From NCBI RefSeq assembly GCF_000787575.1, contig NW_012236519.1, positions 764,256-828,255 of the forward strand: a stretch of 64,000 nucleotides of DNA, read 5' to 3'. This DNA is from Acytostelium subglobosum LB1 (Eukaryota; Evosea; Eumycetozoa; Acytosteliales; Acytosteliaceae). A program made the position numbers and the translations under genes. This document shows positions 53,049-64,000 of this stretch, in pieces (the stretch's first letter is position 1; the number at the start of each line of letters is the position of its first letter). Under the pieces are notes generated by a model. The model ran no database searches and was not told the origin of the DNA. It worked only from the letters and a program-made list of their open reading frames with translations.

Positions 53049-56000
53049 ATGACATCATTGTACAAGCGGAACAATGATATACAAGAGTCTCCCTTGGTCA
53101 AAAAGAGACAGATGGCTGATGATCTGTATGTTTGATTGAATGATTGAATCATTGATTGAATGATTGAATGAGTGAATGAACGCTAACATACATGCTCGCC
53201 ATCAGTTCCATAACATCACCAGCAATAAATAGAATATCAGCCATTACAACACCAGCTCAGAAGAAGAAGCTGGCGCAACAACAACAACAGCAACAGCAGC
53301 AGTCACCAACAACTCCTCGCCAATCAACTTTGAACACAACACTTAATACTACATTAAATACAACAGTGACCAAGCTACGTAATAGACCAGACGACTCGAT
53401 CGAGCCCATCAAGGTATACCTGCGTATCAGACCTCTGTCAAACGATGAGACCAAGGCAAAGGAGCAGAACTGCTTTGCCGCGCTCACCCCCACCTCGGTC
53501 AACTTCCGCTCGTCCTCCGCCAGCAAAGACAAGTCCAGCACCAACAGCAACAATAACAACAACAATGAGTCTGCCGACAGCAAGTTCACATTCACTCAAG
53601 TGTTCAATACTACTGCATCCCAGCCACATATATTTAAGTAAGTCGTCTATGCATTGACTTGTGACCATGCATGTTCCCGCTTGCTAACCTCACTCTTCAC
53701 GCGCCACTATCACTCTAGCAATGTATCCTACCCACTACTTCAGTCATTCCTGAATGGCCACAACATACTCTTGCTTGCTTATGGAGTGACCAATGCTGGA
53801 AAGGTATGTTCTCTCTTGCGCGCAACACGTGCCACACTCACTCGCCACACACGCCACACGCGCCAAGCTATGATGTCTAACTCAATTCTGAAACACATTT
53901 GACAGACCTTCACAATAACTGGATCCCAGAGACAACCTGGTGTAGTACCTCGCGCACTAAAGTTGTTATTCAAGACTATTCCAAGACATTTGATCAAACA
54001 GAATAGGTTCGACGACGAGGGCAACAAGATAGAGTCGGACAATGACGACGACGAGTGGGACGGAGACGACCCCAACACGGACACGTCGGCAGAGTATGCC
54101 GACTCTATGTATGATGACGACGACAATGAGTTTGACGACGATACCCCGATGGACGAGAACAATGAGCAGTCTGCCAACGGCGCCACGCCCAACAAGCGCG
54201 AGCCCATCACCATGACCGAGGGCTACAAGTACCGCATCTGGATGTCCTACTACGAGATCTACAAGGATCAGATCTACGACTTGCTCGTGGACACGCCCAC
54301 AAAGCTCAAGAGCCATCTGAAGCTCGAGTCATCGGCCACCGAGGCCGTCTCAATCAAGGGACTCGAGGAGCACCGCGTCGGCTGCATCGAGGAAGCCTAC
54401 GACATCATTGAGAAGGGCATGTCAGCGCGTCGCGTTGGCGGCACCAAGCTGAACAAGGGCAGCAGCCGCAGTCACGCCGTGCTCACCATCAAACTGTTTG
54501 CCACGCCACTCGGCGTCAGCAAGAAGCACCTGACCGAGGCAGACATCCGCCTCAGCAAACTGACCATTGTCGATCTTGCTGGCAGCGAGCGTTCCAAGCG
54601 CACGGACACCAACGGTGAGCGTTTCAAGGAGGCCACCAACATCAACTCTTCGCTGCTGACGCTGGGCCGTTGCATGGAGGCGCTTCGCCTGAACAAACTG
54701 CGCACGGCCAGCCAGCAAGCTGTAGTGCCACCGTGGCGCGAGTCCAAGCTGACGCGTATCTGCCAGGAGTACTTTGTCAACAGCGGCAAGGCGGCCATGA
54801 TCGTCAACGTCAGTCCAACGCTCAGCGACTCGGACGAGACACTCAACGTGCTCAAGTTCTCTGCCGTGGCCAAGGAGATCACCACACAGTCCAAGATCAA
54901 CATGGGCAAGCCTACAATCTCCGCCGCCGCTGCTGCCGCTGCCGCAAAGAGTTCAGCAATCAAGAAGCGCAAGCCACAGGACGAAGCAGAAGATGACTCA
55001 TCGTTTGATCGTACGAACAAACGCCTAAACTTGGGTGGTCCGCTACTCAATCTCAACCCGGGCCTTAACTGCATCGACTATGTGGCCATGAACAAGAACC
55101 AGTTGCTGGACCAGATACACGCCTTCCACGAGAAGTTGTGCGCCGCTGAGATCAAGGCCGCACAGATGGAGACCAGTATCCGCGAGCAGGTCGGACAGGA
55201 AGCCGCCATGGCCTTCCAAAACATGGAAGCTTCATTCAAGACACGTTTGGTGCGCGAGGCCAAGCTGATGGAGCAGACACTGCAGTCCAAGCTCAGCCTG
55301 CACAACAGACTCAACAATGTCCAGATCAAGGAGGACACGTCCAAGCGCGACCAAGAGTTCAACGCCAAGATTGAGTCGATGCGCGCTGAGAAGGACGAGC
55401 TGATGGGCCGTCTGGAGCAGGCGATCGCCGACTCGGAGCAGAACAAGAAGCACAAGGACGAGAACCTGATGAAGATCCTCAGCCTCAAGAACAGCAAGCG
55501 TGAGCTCGAGACCGAGAAGAACAACCTGATCGCCGAGCTGCTCAACTTCCAGACCAAGGGCTCGCTGCTACAGGAGCAGCACGACCTGGAGATCGAAGAG
55601 AAGAAAGCCTCGATGGAGATTGAGCTGCAGCAGTACAAGGAGAAGATCGCCGCCGAGAACAACGTGCTACAGGGTCAGCTGCTTCAGGAGCGTCGCGAGA
55701 AACAGGCACTACAAGATGAGCTTGCCAAGCTGCGTCAGCGCATGGACGACTCGTCATTCCTCAGCCAGTCCTTCAACGACCAGCTCAAGGAGAAGGACAG
55801 CATGAAGCATCACAGCCTGGTCAACCAGCTGACGCCATTCAAGAACATGAAGAATGTGACACCGGCCAAGGCGCGCATCTACGGTGCCAAGGTGGCCCTG
55901 ATCAACGATGGCAACGACCACAGAACTCTGTACAAGGGCGATATCGAGAAGTCGGTCAGCGGCAACGGCTACTCAGTGCGCTTCACCGACACTGAGATCA

Positions 56001-57400
56001 TCCCCGGCAGCAGCAACAGTCTGTTGGGCAACTCTAGCCCCGCACGCACAAACACTGTCACTGGCACGCCCACCACCATGTCGACCGTGTCCCAGTGGAC
56101 ACCTGATCGCTGCGTCACTGACCAATCGATCGATGGCAGTCTGCTCATGCAGGCCATGGACGACGAGGACATTGACTATGAGATCGCCCAGATCCAGATG
56201 GACGAATGGCAAGAGATAGACATCAGCGAGAAGGATGACGCTTCGATCAAGTCCTCCAAGAGCTCGTCAAAGTCCAAGAAGATCCTGATGAAGACCAAGG
56301 ACATGCTGTCAGCCTCAAGCAAGGACCTGGCCTCATCAGCCTCATCATTCCTACGCGACAAGGAGAGAGAGAAGGAAGTACGCGACAAAGATCTGCGCGA
56401 GCGTGAGAAGGAGAAGGAGAAGGAGCGTGAGAGAGAACGCGAAAGAGAGAAGGAGCGTGAGCGTGAGAAGGAGAAGGAACGCGAGAGAGAGAAGGAACGT
56501 GAGAAGGAGCGTGAGAAAGAGCGTGAGAAGGAGCGCGAAAGAGAGAGAAAGGCTGAGAAGGAGAGACTCAAGGAGCGTGAGAAGGAACGCGAGAAGATGG
56601 AGAAAGAAAAGGACAAGAAGTCACTCTCGTCCAAGGGTAGCCGCAGCGACTCCAAGCCAAAGGAGCCCGAGAAGAAGATCAAACTGCTCTCCAAGGTGCT
56701 GCCAATATCGTCCTCATCCTCCAAGAAGACTACCACCACCGTGGCGCCAACAGTGTCTTCATCCGCCAAGTCCACATCGTCATCTTCTCAAGTCAAGACC
56801 AAGTCCAGACCCACACCAATCATCATCGATGATGATCACTCAATACCTGCGTCAATGTCCAGCCCATCGCACCACCCAATGTCGCCAATCAAGTCGACCT
56901 CGTCACCACAACTGGCCATCTCGCCGCCCACCTCACCAATCGGTGCCGCCAAGAACAGCAAGCTCACCTACACCCTGTCCAGCCCATCGCGCCTCAACAA
57001 GACATCGTCGGCCATGTCCATCAACCAGACTGCTAGCAACACTGCCTCATCATCCACCAGCAGCTCGTCCACCTCGTCGTCATCCTCCTCCTCACTGCTG
57101 GCCGACAACAAGTCGTACTCAAAGCGCAAGCTGGCGCCCAAGATCCAGCAACGCCTGTCGTCCAGCTCAGATGACGAGAGCGACGTGCAGGTCTCCAAAC
57201 CCAAGACGTTGGTGTCCAAGACATCGGCCATATTTAAGCAGCCCGCCAAGACACCGGCCATCACGCCAATCAAGACAAAGGTCTTGAGCAGCAAGGCACC
57301 TGAGCCTCTGGGCACTGCGCCGGCCACACCTCGTTCAACTCTAACTCAACTTCGTCCACGTAATATGCTCAAACAAAAGATCAAGTTTGAAATAGCATAG
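53049..57400 (+). CDS. kif12: kinesin-6 family motor (MKLP/Kif20-like; Dictyostelium Kif12 type)
   Basis: Exons 53049-53125, 53206-53637, 53719-53803 and 53906-57400 give 1362 aa. Motor at about 80-500: [21 protein letters not shown]-loop [18 protein letters not shown] (the intron falls exactly between GK and T), [22 protein letters not shown] (switch I), [11 protein letters not shown] (switch II), [18 protein letters not shown]. As in kinesin-6, a long insert sits inside the motor; here it is strongly acidic (Asp/Glu-rich, 54004-54190). A coiled coil (about 540-760) follows. The tail has a long R/K-E dipeptide run (56350-56640) and Ser/Thr/Pro-rich low complexity with a basic end. Kinesin-6 motors organise the central spindle in cytokinesis. 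The YGVTN(A/S)GKT form of the P-loop is diagnostic for the family; the symbol follows the single D. discoideum kinesin-6. Confidence 0.87.
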
Positions 57401-57679
57401 TCATCGTCCAACATCCTGCTCCAGGAGTTCAATCAATCAATCCATCATCCTCCTCCTACTTAAGTTTAGAAGGCATCAATCATTCAATCAATCAATCAAT
57501 TCAACTCAATCATTCATCCGCTACTGATAATAAATCAAGTGTGTAAATATAGTATCTATTATCTATCCATGTGTCCAGTCCAGCCCTGTCCATTTCATGT
57601 GTTCCTTTGTTGTATTGACGTCACTAGAGTAAAGGCAAGGGAAGGGTTAGGGTTAGGAAGGGCAAAGTAAGAGATGGAT

Positions 57680-59071
57680 TTACTTCTGGTTGTTGGTCTT
57701 TATTGCGATAATTTGTTTATCACGATGGAAATTATAGATACTATATATCAATGGTGGAATGTATTGAAGTCCATTGAATGACCCAAAGCGAAAGTCATAG
57801 TCCAACTCACATCCTGTTGTTGCAGGTTGTTTGAACGAACAGCCAGAGAGGTCAAGTTTGTTGTTGACCATTGTCTTCAAATGGACAACCATCGCCATAT
57901 CTTGATGCCATGATTCCTCACTACGAACGTAGGGTTGCTTCAGCACCAGAGTGTTGATTGGTCGCTGTAGAGCTGGCAGTTCGATCGAGTCCGAGACCCT
58001 CAGTGTCAGATGCTGAACAGGACACGTGTCATCGGTGAACAGATAGTCCAAGATGTCCGACTCAATGTCCAGGAAACAACCCAATGCTAGGGTGTGGAAA
58101 GATGGTCTTTGCTCAATGAATGAGATTAGTTCGGCAAGAAATGATTGACGGTCCTCATCGGTGAGAGGGTCTTCGCGCTCCCTATTATCATTCTCACAAG
58201 ATGCTTGGAATTTAAAGGAGAGTGACACGAGGTGTGGCAACTCATCTAGCATGCCAAAGAATTCCTCTGGTTTGCCAACGACGTCGTTTGAGTATCCAGT
58301 GTGTTGGCTGCCACATTCATCAAAGATGCAGAGTGATTCTATGTTTGGGCAACGTTCAATCAACTCATTGCAATACAAACTAGCTTCGATCTTCTCGAAG
58401 GAGGCATCATACTCTTCTTTATCGCAGCAGGTTGGACCCAAAACTCTGAGGTCAAGTGTCTTGAGTTGGTTGTTGATTGGAAATCCCTCAACCATACTCT
58501 GGAATGTTTGAGGGAACAGATTATTGACATCCAGTGAATCAATTGATTGTGGATCCAGGGAATAGTTCTCAATCAGTTGAGCCACCTGTCCTGCAAACAC
58601 GTGCCTCATGGCAACAGTGACATTGCTGTTTGGTCGAGCAGTCAGTGATTGAAACAGTGACTGGATACTCTTCTTCTTGTGTTCCAGTGATTGTGTTGGG
58701 TATGATGGCTTGATGATAGGTGAGTGTACTGGATCACCCTTGGGATCATCAACGCCTTGTAGTATGATCGTAGTGATGTGTTGTGATTGGTGAAGAGAGT
58801 ACTTGTTGTCAAGATGGAGTGTTATATCGAACAATGAGTCAACCATTATCACGTCATCGTAGTCCAGTGGTCTTGCGTTTAGTTCATTATCATGATCACA
58901 TTTTGAATGAGCATCAACATTGATTATGAGTTGAGTGTTCAATGATTGGATAATTGAATGAAATGACCAGTTTACCAATGACAATGTCCTCGACCATTTC
59001 TTGTCCACATCATTAGATGTGCGCAACAACCTAACGATTGATGTCAACAACAAGTTGCTTAGAGTTGTCAT
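57680..59071 (-). CDS. F-box-like dictyostelid protein with LRR-like body
   Basis: Single exon, 463 aa, start ATG 59071. The N-terminus MTTLSNLLLTSIVRLLRTSN then RTLSLVNWSFHSIIQ resembles the F-box-like opening of dictyostelid FNIP/LRR proteins. The body has leucine-rich strands at irregular spacing (SLDVNNLFPQTFQSM, LKTLDLRVLGPTCC, ELIERCPNIESLCIF, LDELPHLVSLSFKF, PSFHTLALGCFLDI, QHLTLRVSDSIELP). No FNIP units remain. Convergent with the kinesin gene, 279 bp apart. A member of a large family that likely selects ubiquitination substrates; exact role unknown. Confidence 0.65.
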   Translation of the reverse strand: MTTLSNLLLTSIVRLLRTSNDVDKKWSRTLSLVNWSFHSIIQSLNTQLIINVDAHSKCDHDNELNARPLDYDDVIMVDSLFDITLHLDNKYSLHQSQHITTIILQGVDDPKGDPVHSPIIKPSYPTQSLEHKKKSIQSLFQSLTARPNSNVTVAMRHVFAGQVAQLIENYSLDPQSIDSLDVNNLFPQTFQSMVEGFPINNQLKTLDLRVLGPTCCDKEEYDASFEKIEASLYCNELIERCPNIESLCIFDECGSQHTGYSNDVVGKPEEFFGMLDELPHLVSLSFKFQASCENDNREREDPLTDEDRQSFLAELISFIEQRPSFHTLALGCFLDIESDILDYLFTDDTCPVQHLTLRVSDSIELPALQRPINTLVLKQPYVRSEESWHQDMAMVVHLKTMVNNKLDLSGCSFKQPATTGCELDYDFRFGSFNGLQYIPPLIYSIYNFHRDKQIIAIKTNNQK

Positions 59072-59339
59072 CTTCTTCTTCTTTGTATATGTAATAATAA
59101 CAATTATAATAATAAAAATGTCAAGTTTGTTTTGAGACTTACGTGATCAGGGAAAGGACTCGGAAGTAAAGACGGTGTGATTGATTGATGACTGGTGTCC
59201 ATGTTGAACGAACCTGTTTATTGCTAGCGCTCTTGGCAATGCATCAGTTGTTTAAATAACTATACAAATACAACATGTCAACTTAAGTATGTCGATCGAA
59301 TGAATGATTGATTGATTGAATGACATCGTGTCATGTTCT

Positions 59340-60066
59340 TTAGCTCTTCTGCTTCAACCTAGTGATCGATATTAGTTAGTACATACTTGTCCTGAATGAA
59401 GCAAAGGAAAGCATGTAAGCTGTGATACATACTTGTTCAGTCTCTCGGTCAACTCGTCTGTCTCTACCTGTTGCACCTTCTCTGATGGTACGGAACCCAT
59501 CTGCATGCCAACGTTGAGACCGTGCTCGTCGGCCACCTGTGAGATGAGGAGATCGACTTGGTCGGCTGGTGTGGAAAGGGTGGTGGTCTGGTTCATTGCG
59601 TTCTCAACGTAGACGGATTGGACGTCCAGGTCCTCAAACTGACGCTCGAACTGATCCATAACCTGTGTGATCTTCTCGAGGTCCATCGCACGCATCGACT
59701 TCTCCATGTTCTTGACGATGCTTGCCATCGATCCGGTCACAGCCTTCATTCTGATGGCTGTCTCGACACGAGATGCCACGGCATCGATTCTAGATGCCAA
59801 TCTCAAGTAGTTCAAACTCTGGTTCTTCTCACGTATAGCATTCTGTGCATATATCTTTGCACCCTCCATATTACCCTGTTCAATAGCCTTCTTCAACTTC
59901 AATTTCTGAGCCTTCTCATTCTGCTCAGACTTCTTTGATTGTCTCTCCAATGTCTTTGATGTAAACTTTAGTTGAAACAGTTGATCTATATCATATCATT
60001 CATTCATTCTTGTTAGTTCATTCACTTGGCAAGACAGGCTTGATCAATGATGTACATACTCTCCAT
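59340..60066 (-). CDS. chmp1: CHMP1/Did2 (ESCRT-III component)
   Basis: Exons 60066-60060 (ATG GAG A), 59985-59433 and 59358-59340 give 192 aa; both introns are 74 bp. Tiny first and last exons restore MENQLFQLKFTSKTLERQ at the start and LNKLKQKS at the end; the latter is the C-terminal MIM helix that binds Vps4. Core features: KKAIEQGNMEGAKIYAQNAI, NYLRLASRIDAVASRVETAI, MASIVKNMEKSMRAMDLEKI and VYVENAMNQTTTLSTPADQV, all typical of CHMP1. It acts late in ESCRT-III assembly, recruiting Vps4 for membrane scission in MVB formation and abscission. The length matches the family (about 196). Confidence 0.94.
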
Positions 60067-61389
60067 TCTTTGTTATATTTGTGTGATTGATTGATTGTTT
60101 GTACAGGTACTACAACTAAGTAAAGGTTGTATTTGTATATATATATTATTGTTTATTTAGATTGATTAATATGAGAACAAATTATAATTTGAATGAAAGT
60201 TTGTTCATCCAACAAACGCAACTGACACACTCACTCAGCGCAGCCTGGGATCATCTCAGTCTCAGCAATCGAAGTGTCTTTTCTTTCACACACCAAAGTC
60301 AGTCTTCAATTTTTCTTTGACAAGTCTTGTGTGTTTGAGTTAGCTTAACAATAAGTTGTGTTGTATCACTATGAATGAATAAACATAAACTAGATTAGAT
60401 AAGTAGATCAAGGTCAAATATTCTACCTTTTACTAAAATAAATAACAAACTTTGCTTTGCACCTCAATGATTATAAATGTGCACACGCATGCGGATCTGG
60501 ATTGGAGGTAGGAATACGATACTCATGGTGCTGGCTAGTTGGGAAGTGACTCATGGTGGAGCGTAGCGTGTCGCGTCTTGCGGCTAAGCCTTTGTTGTTG
60601 GTGGTGTGTTTATGACCAATTGCAACACATAAGTGGTGCCATCTTAGGGCAACTAATGTTGACACGTTGGGACCGTGACGAAGCCCCACACACTTTATTA
60701 TTCCTCTCCTCCTGTTGCTCCTTCCTTGAGCTGGGGCTCGTTGTTCAAATATCTACCATATCGAGAGTGAGAAATTAATTCATTTTAATTCAATTTGAAC
60801 TGAAAAGTTTTGTTTTTATTGATTTAAAGTTTGCAATAGTCCCTTCTTCGTCTTCAACAATAAGAACCTCGATTAGTCATTGTTTGCTCTTCAGTTCACC
60901 TACCCACCCGTTTGTCGACAAATATATACCCATACTCTCATACAACTAGGTAAGCCTCCCCAGCCATAGTCCTCCTGTTATCTCCTCTCTAGTAGTAGTG
61001 TCCAACACATTATAGTCGCGACTATTCGACCAGATACCTTATTTTGTCATACACTCTAGGGTAACCACAACAACCTCTACCTTACCCTTGTTGTTCATTC
61101 ATTCATTGGATTACTGTTAACACGAAATGTTCATGATTGGATGGCATCACACATAACACCCCTAAATTTTGAAATGTACAACATCATTCACTACACTCCC
61201 ACTTCACTTCAATTTGTTTGTTCCGCCGAACAACACCAACCAACACTTCAGCAATCTTGATAATAATAATATAATAATGTGTGTTCTTTTTAAAACATCA
61301 TCACTCATTCTCGACCATCTCTATCTCTATCTCTCAATCAAACAAATAATAATTAACTAACTAATTAATTAATAATATTTTAGAAAGAA
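60067..61389. other. intergenic region and probable 5'UTR intron of sahA
   Basis: About 1.3 kb. A good donor (ACTAG/GTAAGC, 60950) and an acceptor (TTTTAG, ending 61383) six bases before the sahA ATG suggest a 434-bp 5'UTR intron, much longer than others here. A GC-richer stretch at 60480-60730 has no recognisable gene. Confidence 0.4.
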
Positions 61390-62694
61390 ATGTCTGCTGA
61401 AAAGAAGCTTCCATACAAGGTCAAGGATATCACCCTCGCTGAGTGGGGTCGCAAGGAGCTCGACATTGCCGAGAATGAGATGCCAGGTCTCATGGCTCTT
61501 CGCAAGAAGTATGGCCCAGCCCAGATCCTCAAGGGTGCCCGTATTGCCGGTTGCCTCCACATGACCATCCAGACTGCCGTCCTCATCGAGACCCTCACCG
61601 CTCTCGGTGCTGAGGTCCAGTGGTCCTCATGCAACATCTTCTCCACCCAGGATCAGGCCGCCGCCGCCATCGCCAAGACTGGTGTGCCCGTCTACGCCTG
61701 GAAGGGAGAGACCGAGGAGGAGTACATGTGGTGCATTGAGCAGACCCTCATCTTCCCAGACGGTCAGCCACTCAACATGATCCTCGACGACGGTGGAGAC
61801 CTCACCAACCTCATCCACGAGAAGTACCCCAACTTGCTCGCTGGAATCAGAGGTATCTCTGAGGAGACCACCACCGGTGTCCACAACCTCTACAGAATGC
61901 ACAAGGAGGGCAAGCTCAAGCTGCCAGCCATCAACGTCAACGACTCTGTCACCAAGTCCAAGTTCGACAACCTCTACGGTTGCCGTGAGTCTTTGATCGA
62001 TGGTATCAAGCGTGCCACCGACGTCATGATTGCCGGAAAGGTCGCCGTCGTTGCCGGTTACGGTGATGTCGGTAAGGGATGCGTCCAGTGTCTCGCCAGA
62101 CAGGGTGCCCGTGTCCTCATCACTGAGATCGACCCAATCAACGCCCTCCAGGCCTGCATGGACGGCTTCCAGATCGTCACCATGGAGGAGGCTGCCTCCC
62201 AAGGAAACATCTTTGTCACCACCACCGGTTGCCGTGACATCATCACCTCCAAGCACTTTGTTGAGATGAAGGAGGATGCCATCGTCTGCAACATTGGTCA
62301 CTTTGATATCGAGATCGACGTCGCCTGGTTGAACGCCAACGCCACCAAGATCAACGTCAAGCCACAAGTCGACCGTTACACCATGAAGAATGGCCGTCAC
62401 ATCATTCTCCTCGCTGAGGGTCGTCTCGTCAACCTTGGCTGTGCCACCGGTCACCCATCGTTCGTCATGTCCAACTCCTTCTCCAACCAGACTCTGGCCC
62501 AGATTGCTCTGTGGACCGACATTGAGAAGTACCCAATTGGTGTCCACCTCTTGCCAAAGATCTTGGACGAGGAGGTTGCCCGTCTCCATCTCGATATCCT
62601 CGGTGCCAAGCTCACCGTCTTGACTGACGCTCAGTCCAAGTACCTCGACGTCCCAGTCCAGGGTCCATTCAAGTCCGACGGATACAGATATTAA
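61390..62694 (+). CDS. sahA: adenosylhomocysteinase
   Basis: Hydrolyses S-adenosylhomocysteine to adenosine and homocysteine, clearing the inhibitory product of methylation. Intronless 434 aa. Start [14 protein letters not shown]. Key motifs: [16 protein letters not shown] (substrate domain), [57 protein letters not shown] (with the catalytic Lys and Asp), NAD-binding [35 protein letters not shown], and the C-terminal [10 protein letters not shown]...KSDGYRY with the conserved Lys/Tyr that reach into the neighbouring subunit's NAD site. Strong C-ending codon bias implies high expression. The long antisense frame is a by-product of that bias. Confidence 0.98.
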   Translation: MSAEKKLPYKVKDITLAEWGRKELDIAENEMPGLMALRKKYGPAQILKGARIAGCLHMTIQTAVLIETLTALGAEVQWSSCNIFSTQDQAAAAIAKTGVPVYAWKGETEEEYMWCIEQTLIFPDGQPLNMILDDGGDLTNLIHEKYPNLLAGIRGISEETTTGVHNLYRMHKEGKLKLPAINVNDSVTKSKFDNLYGCRESLIDGIKRATDVMIAGKVAVVAGYGDVGKGCVQCLARQGARVLITEIDPINALQACMDGFQIVTMEEAASQGNIFVTTTGCRDIITSKHFVEMKEDAIVCNIGHFDIEIDVAWLNANATKINVKPQVDRYTMKNGRHIILLAEGRLVNLGCATGHPSFVMSNSFSNQTLAQIALWTDIEKYPIGVHLLPKILDEEVARLHLDILGAKLTVLTDAQSKYLDVPVQGPFKSDGYRY

Positions 62695-63144
62695 GAAGCA
62701 ATTGATATTTATTTCATAAGTGTACCTTCCTAAACAAGGTACCTTCAATTGTTCGAATAAACATCCCTTACCTTATATCAGTTTCCTTTCGATCCAAACC
62801 CATCCCCTTTACGTAACAACATATTATTCTCTAACTCTATCTATGTTTGTGTGTGTCATCACTTAGCCACATGTGTGTGTAAGTGATTGATCAGGTTAGT
62901 GTGTTTGTTTGTGTGTGACTGATCAACAAGGTGTTTCCAGTTCCATACCACCCCCTTGTTGAGGTACTCAATGGAGGCCACATAACACTCATGCTCTACT
63001 CATTGATCATGTGATCATATAATATACATTGAAGCTGCCGTGGTGGCATTAACAACATCAAACAATCACATCAAGATGTTAATCAACAAGGCCTCAATCA
63101 ATCAGTCAATCAATCAATCATACATATAAATAATCAAATATAGA
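62695..63144. other. intergenic region
   Basis: 450 bp: sahA 3' end with AATAAA at about 62756, TG/GTGT runs, AATC repeats near 63095-63120, then the fucosyltransferase start. No other gene. Confidence 0.45.
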
Positions 63145-64000
63145 ATGGACCCTGATCCTTTATTGGAAGGACTTGTAAAGTCCAACGCAAGATTGACAAG
63201 GAGAGGACCAAAGTTCTTTATAATAACAGGTGCATTGGTATTTGCAGTGTTCTGTTTCTTCCTCTACTTTGTGGTATTCCAAGACCCTTCAGTAGCATTG
63301 TCATCAGGCCCCATGGTTGTTAGTCTGGTTCATCATCGTCCAATTGAAAAGATAATACCAAAAGAAGAGATAACAATATTGTTATGGAAGGCACAGATTA
63401 AATCAAGAGATACCACTGGTATGATCAAGAGTCCAGTGTTGCCAGGTCCTACCAAATATATTGAACAACCGATCAATGTGGACAATGATCAGACACCAAT
63501 CCCCGGCACCGTTAGAGAGCTACACGACTTCATTCAGACCGAGGACAATAGGAGGATACCTTTGGAGGATAGAGTTGTCGAGGATGGAGAGTGCCAGGTA
63601 TCATGTCTATTCACAGATGGACATGAGACAGAACTGACCAGCGCAGATATGGTGTTGTTCGATCCTTCAATGATGGGAGAGGGAAACAAGTGGAAGCATG
63701 TACCATTGTCCATCCCACAAAGGTACAAGCACCAGCGATTTGGACTACTCAACTATCATTCATCATCTCAATATGGCATTATTGGAAATGACAAGTTTAG
63801 AGATATACTACAAGATGAGTTCAATCAAACATTAGAGTCACCTGTTCAAATGACCTTGGCATGTCCACCCAGTCATGATATGTCAATCAACTCAACAATT
63901 CAACTCCTAATGCAAGAGTCCGACCTGATCACTCGTCCCAACAACTATGTATTCCTCTCATCCAATTGCAAGAATGCCAATGCACATTCCAGGACGGTAA
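63145..64000 (+). CDS. type II membrane fucosyltransferase-like protein (GT10), 5' part
   Basis: Open from ATG 63145 to the window end; a probable donor (ACG/GTAA) lies in the last four bases, so exon 1 likely ends at 63996. The protein has a short cytosolic N-terminus (MDPDPLLEGLVKSN), one TM anchor at about 25-47 (FFIITGALVFAVFCFFLYFV), then a lumenal part: ITILLWKAQ opening strand, FTDGHETELTSADMVLFD resembling the GT10 N-domain (strand with the DxVxxH-like segment), RYKHQRFGLLNYHSSSQYG and NYVFLSSNCKNANAHSR, which matches the SNCxxxxxR start of the alpha-1,3-fucosyltransferase catalytic domain. The catalytic domain lies mainly beyond the window. Golgi location inferred. Confidence 0.6.
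   Translation, partial: MDPDPLLEGLVKSNARLTRRGPKFFIITGALVFAVFCFFLYFVVFQDPSVALSSGPMVVSLVHHRPIEKIIPKEEITILLWKAQIKSRDTTGMIKSPVLPGPTKYIEQPINVDNDQTPIPGTVRELHDFIQTEDNRRIPLEDRVVEDGECQVSCLFTDGHETELTSADMVLFDPSMMGEGNKWKHVPLSIPQRYKHQRFGLLNYHSSSQYGIIGNDKFRDILQDEFNQTLESPVQMTLACPPSHDMSINSTIQLLMQESDLITRPNNYVFLSSNCKNANAHSRTV

Noticed and set aside
61627-62748. 373-codon open frame antisense to sahA
   Set aside because: Arises from C/G-ending codon bias of the highly expressed sense gene; no family features, and the sense protein is unmistakable.

Overview
The window is nuclear DNA of a dictyostelid social amoeba. The evidence is the gene set: a RIP3/SIN1 orthologue, FNIP-repeat F-box-like proteins, a C-type lectin/IPT/EGF surface protein of the ComC kind, expansin-like and hssA-like proteins, a Ku70 carrying a PBZ zinc finger, and a kinesin-6. 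Coding sequence is long in homopolymer tracts (N, Q, T, S). Introns are short (mostly 60-113 bp) GT-AG introns packed with TGAT/TGAA/AATC tetranucleotides. Base composition is clearly less AT-rich than Dictyostelium discoideum, which points to another dictyostelid lineage (Acytostelium-like is my guess); the species is not settled from sequence alone. I see no viral or LTR-type element, no rRNA and no convincing tRNA.

Layout. 1-21.5 kb is dense, ordinary gene space: mitochondrial RNA polymerase (-), SIN1/RIP3 (+), expansin-like (+), a small two-TM protein (-), an RSL1D1-like L1-domain nucleolar protein (+), a Cys-rich RD-repeat protein (-), a CobW/ZNG1-like GTPase (-) divergent from TRM6 (+), then Ku70 (+), and a small mitochondrial-looking protein (-). 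21.5-25 kb is a patchwork of broken gene copies: B-box/kelch relics, a truncated second copy of the small mitochondrial-type gene, and PP2C-like, WD-like and unidentified exon fragments. 25.2-31.3 kb is the strangest part: two related loci with similar promoter-like sequence, a body of degenerate ~21-nt repeats and an AATAAA end. They flank a poorly readable region with small exons and a 100-N scaffold gap whose two edges carry the same ~48 bp.

31.9-48 kb returns to normal genes: a dynamin-like cytokinesis GTPase, a VTT/TVP38-type membrane protein, three tandem two-TM Cys-ectodomain proteins (a fourth lies at 8.6 kb), a lectin/IPT/EGF receptor, a DPBB-LysM secreted protein, an hssA-like peptide and PEX5. 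48-52 kb holds two tandem FNIP-repeat genes, both frameshifted. 52-64 kb carries a MIX23/CCDC58 homologue, kinesin-6, an F-box-like protein, CHMP1, S-adenosylhomocysteinase and the start of a GT10-type fucosyltransferase.

Functionally the genes are mostly unlinked housekeeping. Loose themes are cytokinesis and membrane scission (dynamin-like, kinesin-6, CHMP1), mitochondria (RNA polymerase, MIX23, the 188-aa protein), DNA repair (Ku70), TORC2 signalling (SIN1), and a secreted/surface set (expansin-like, DPBB-LysM, lectin-IPT, two-TM family, fucosyltransferase) that suits matrix and cell-contact biology of dictyostelids.
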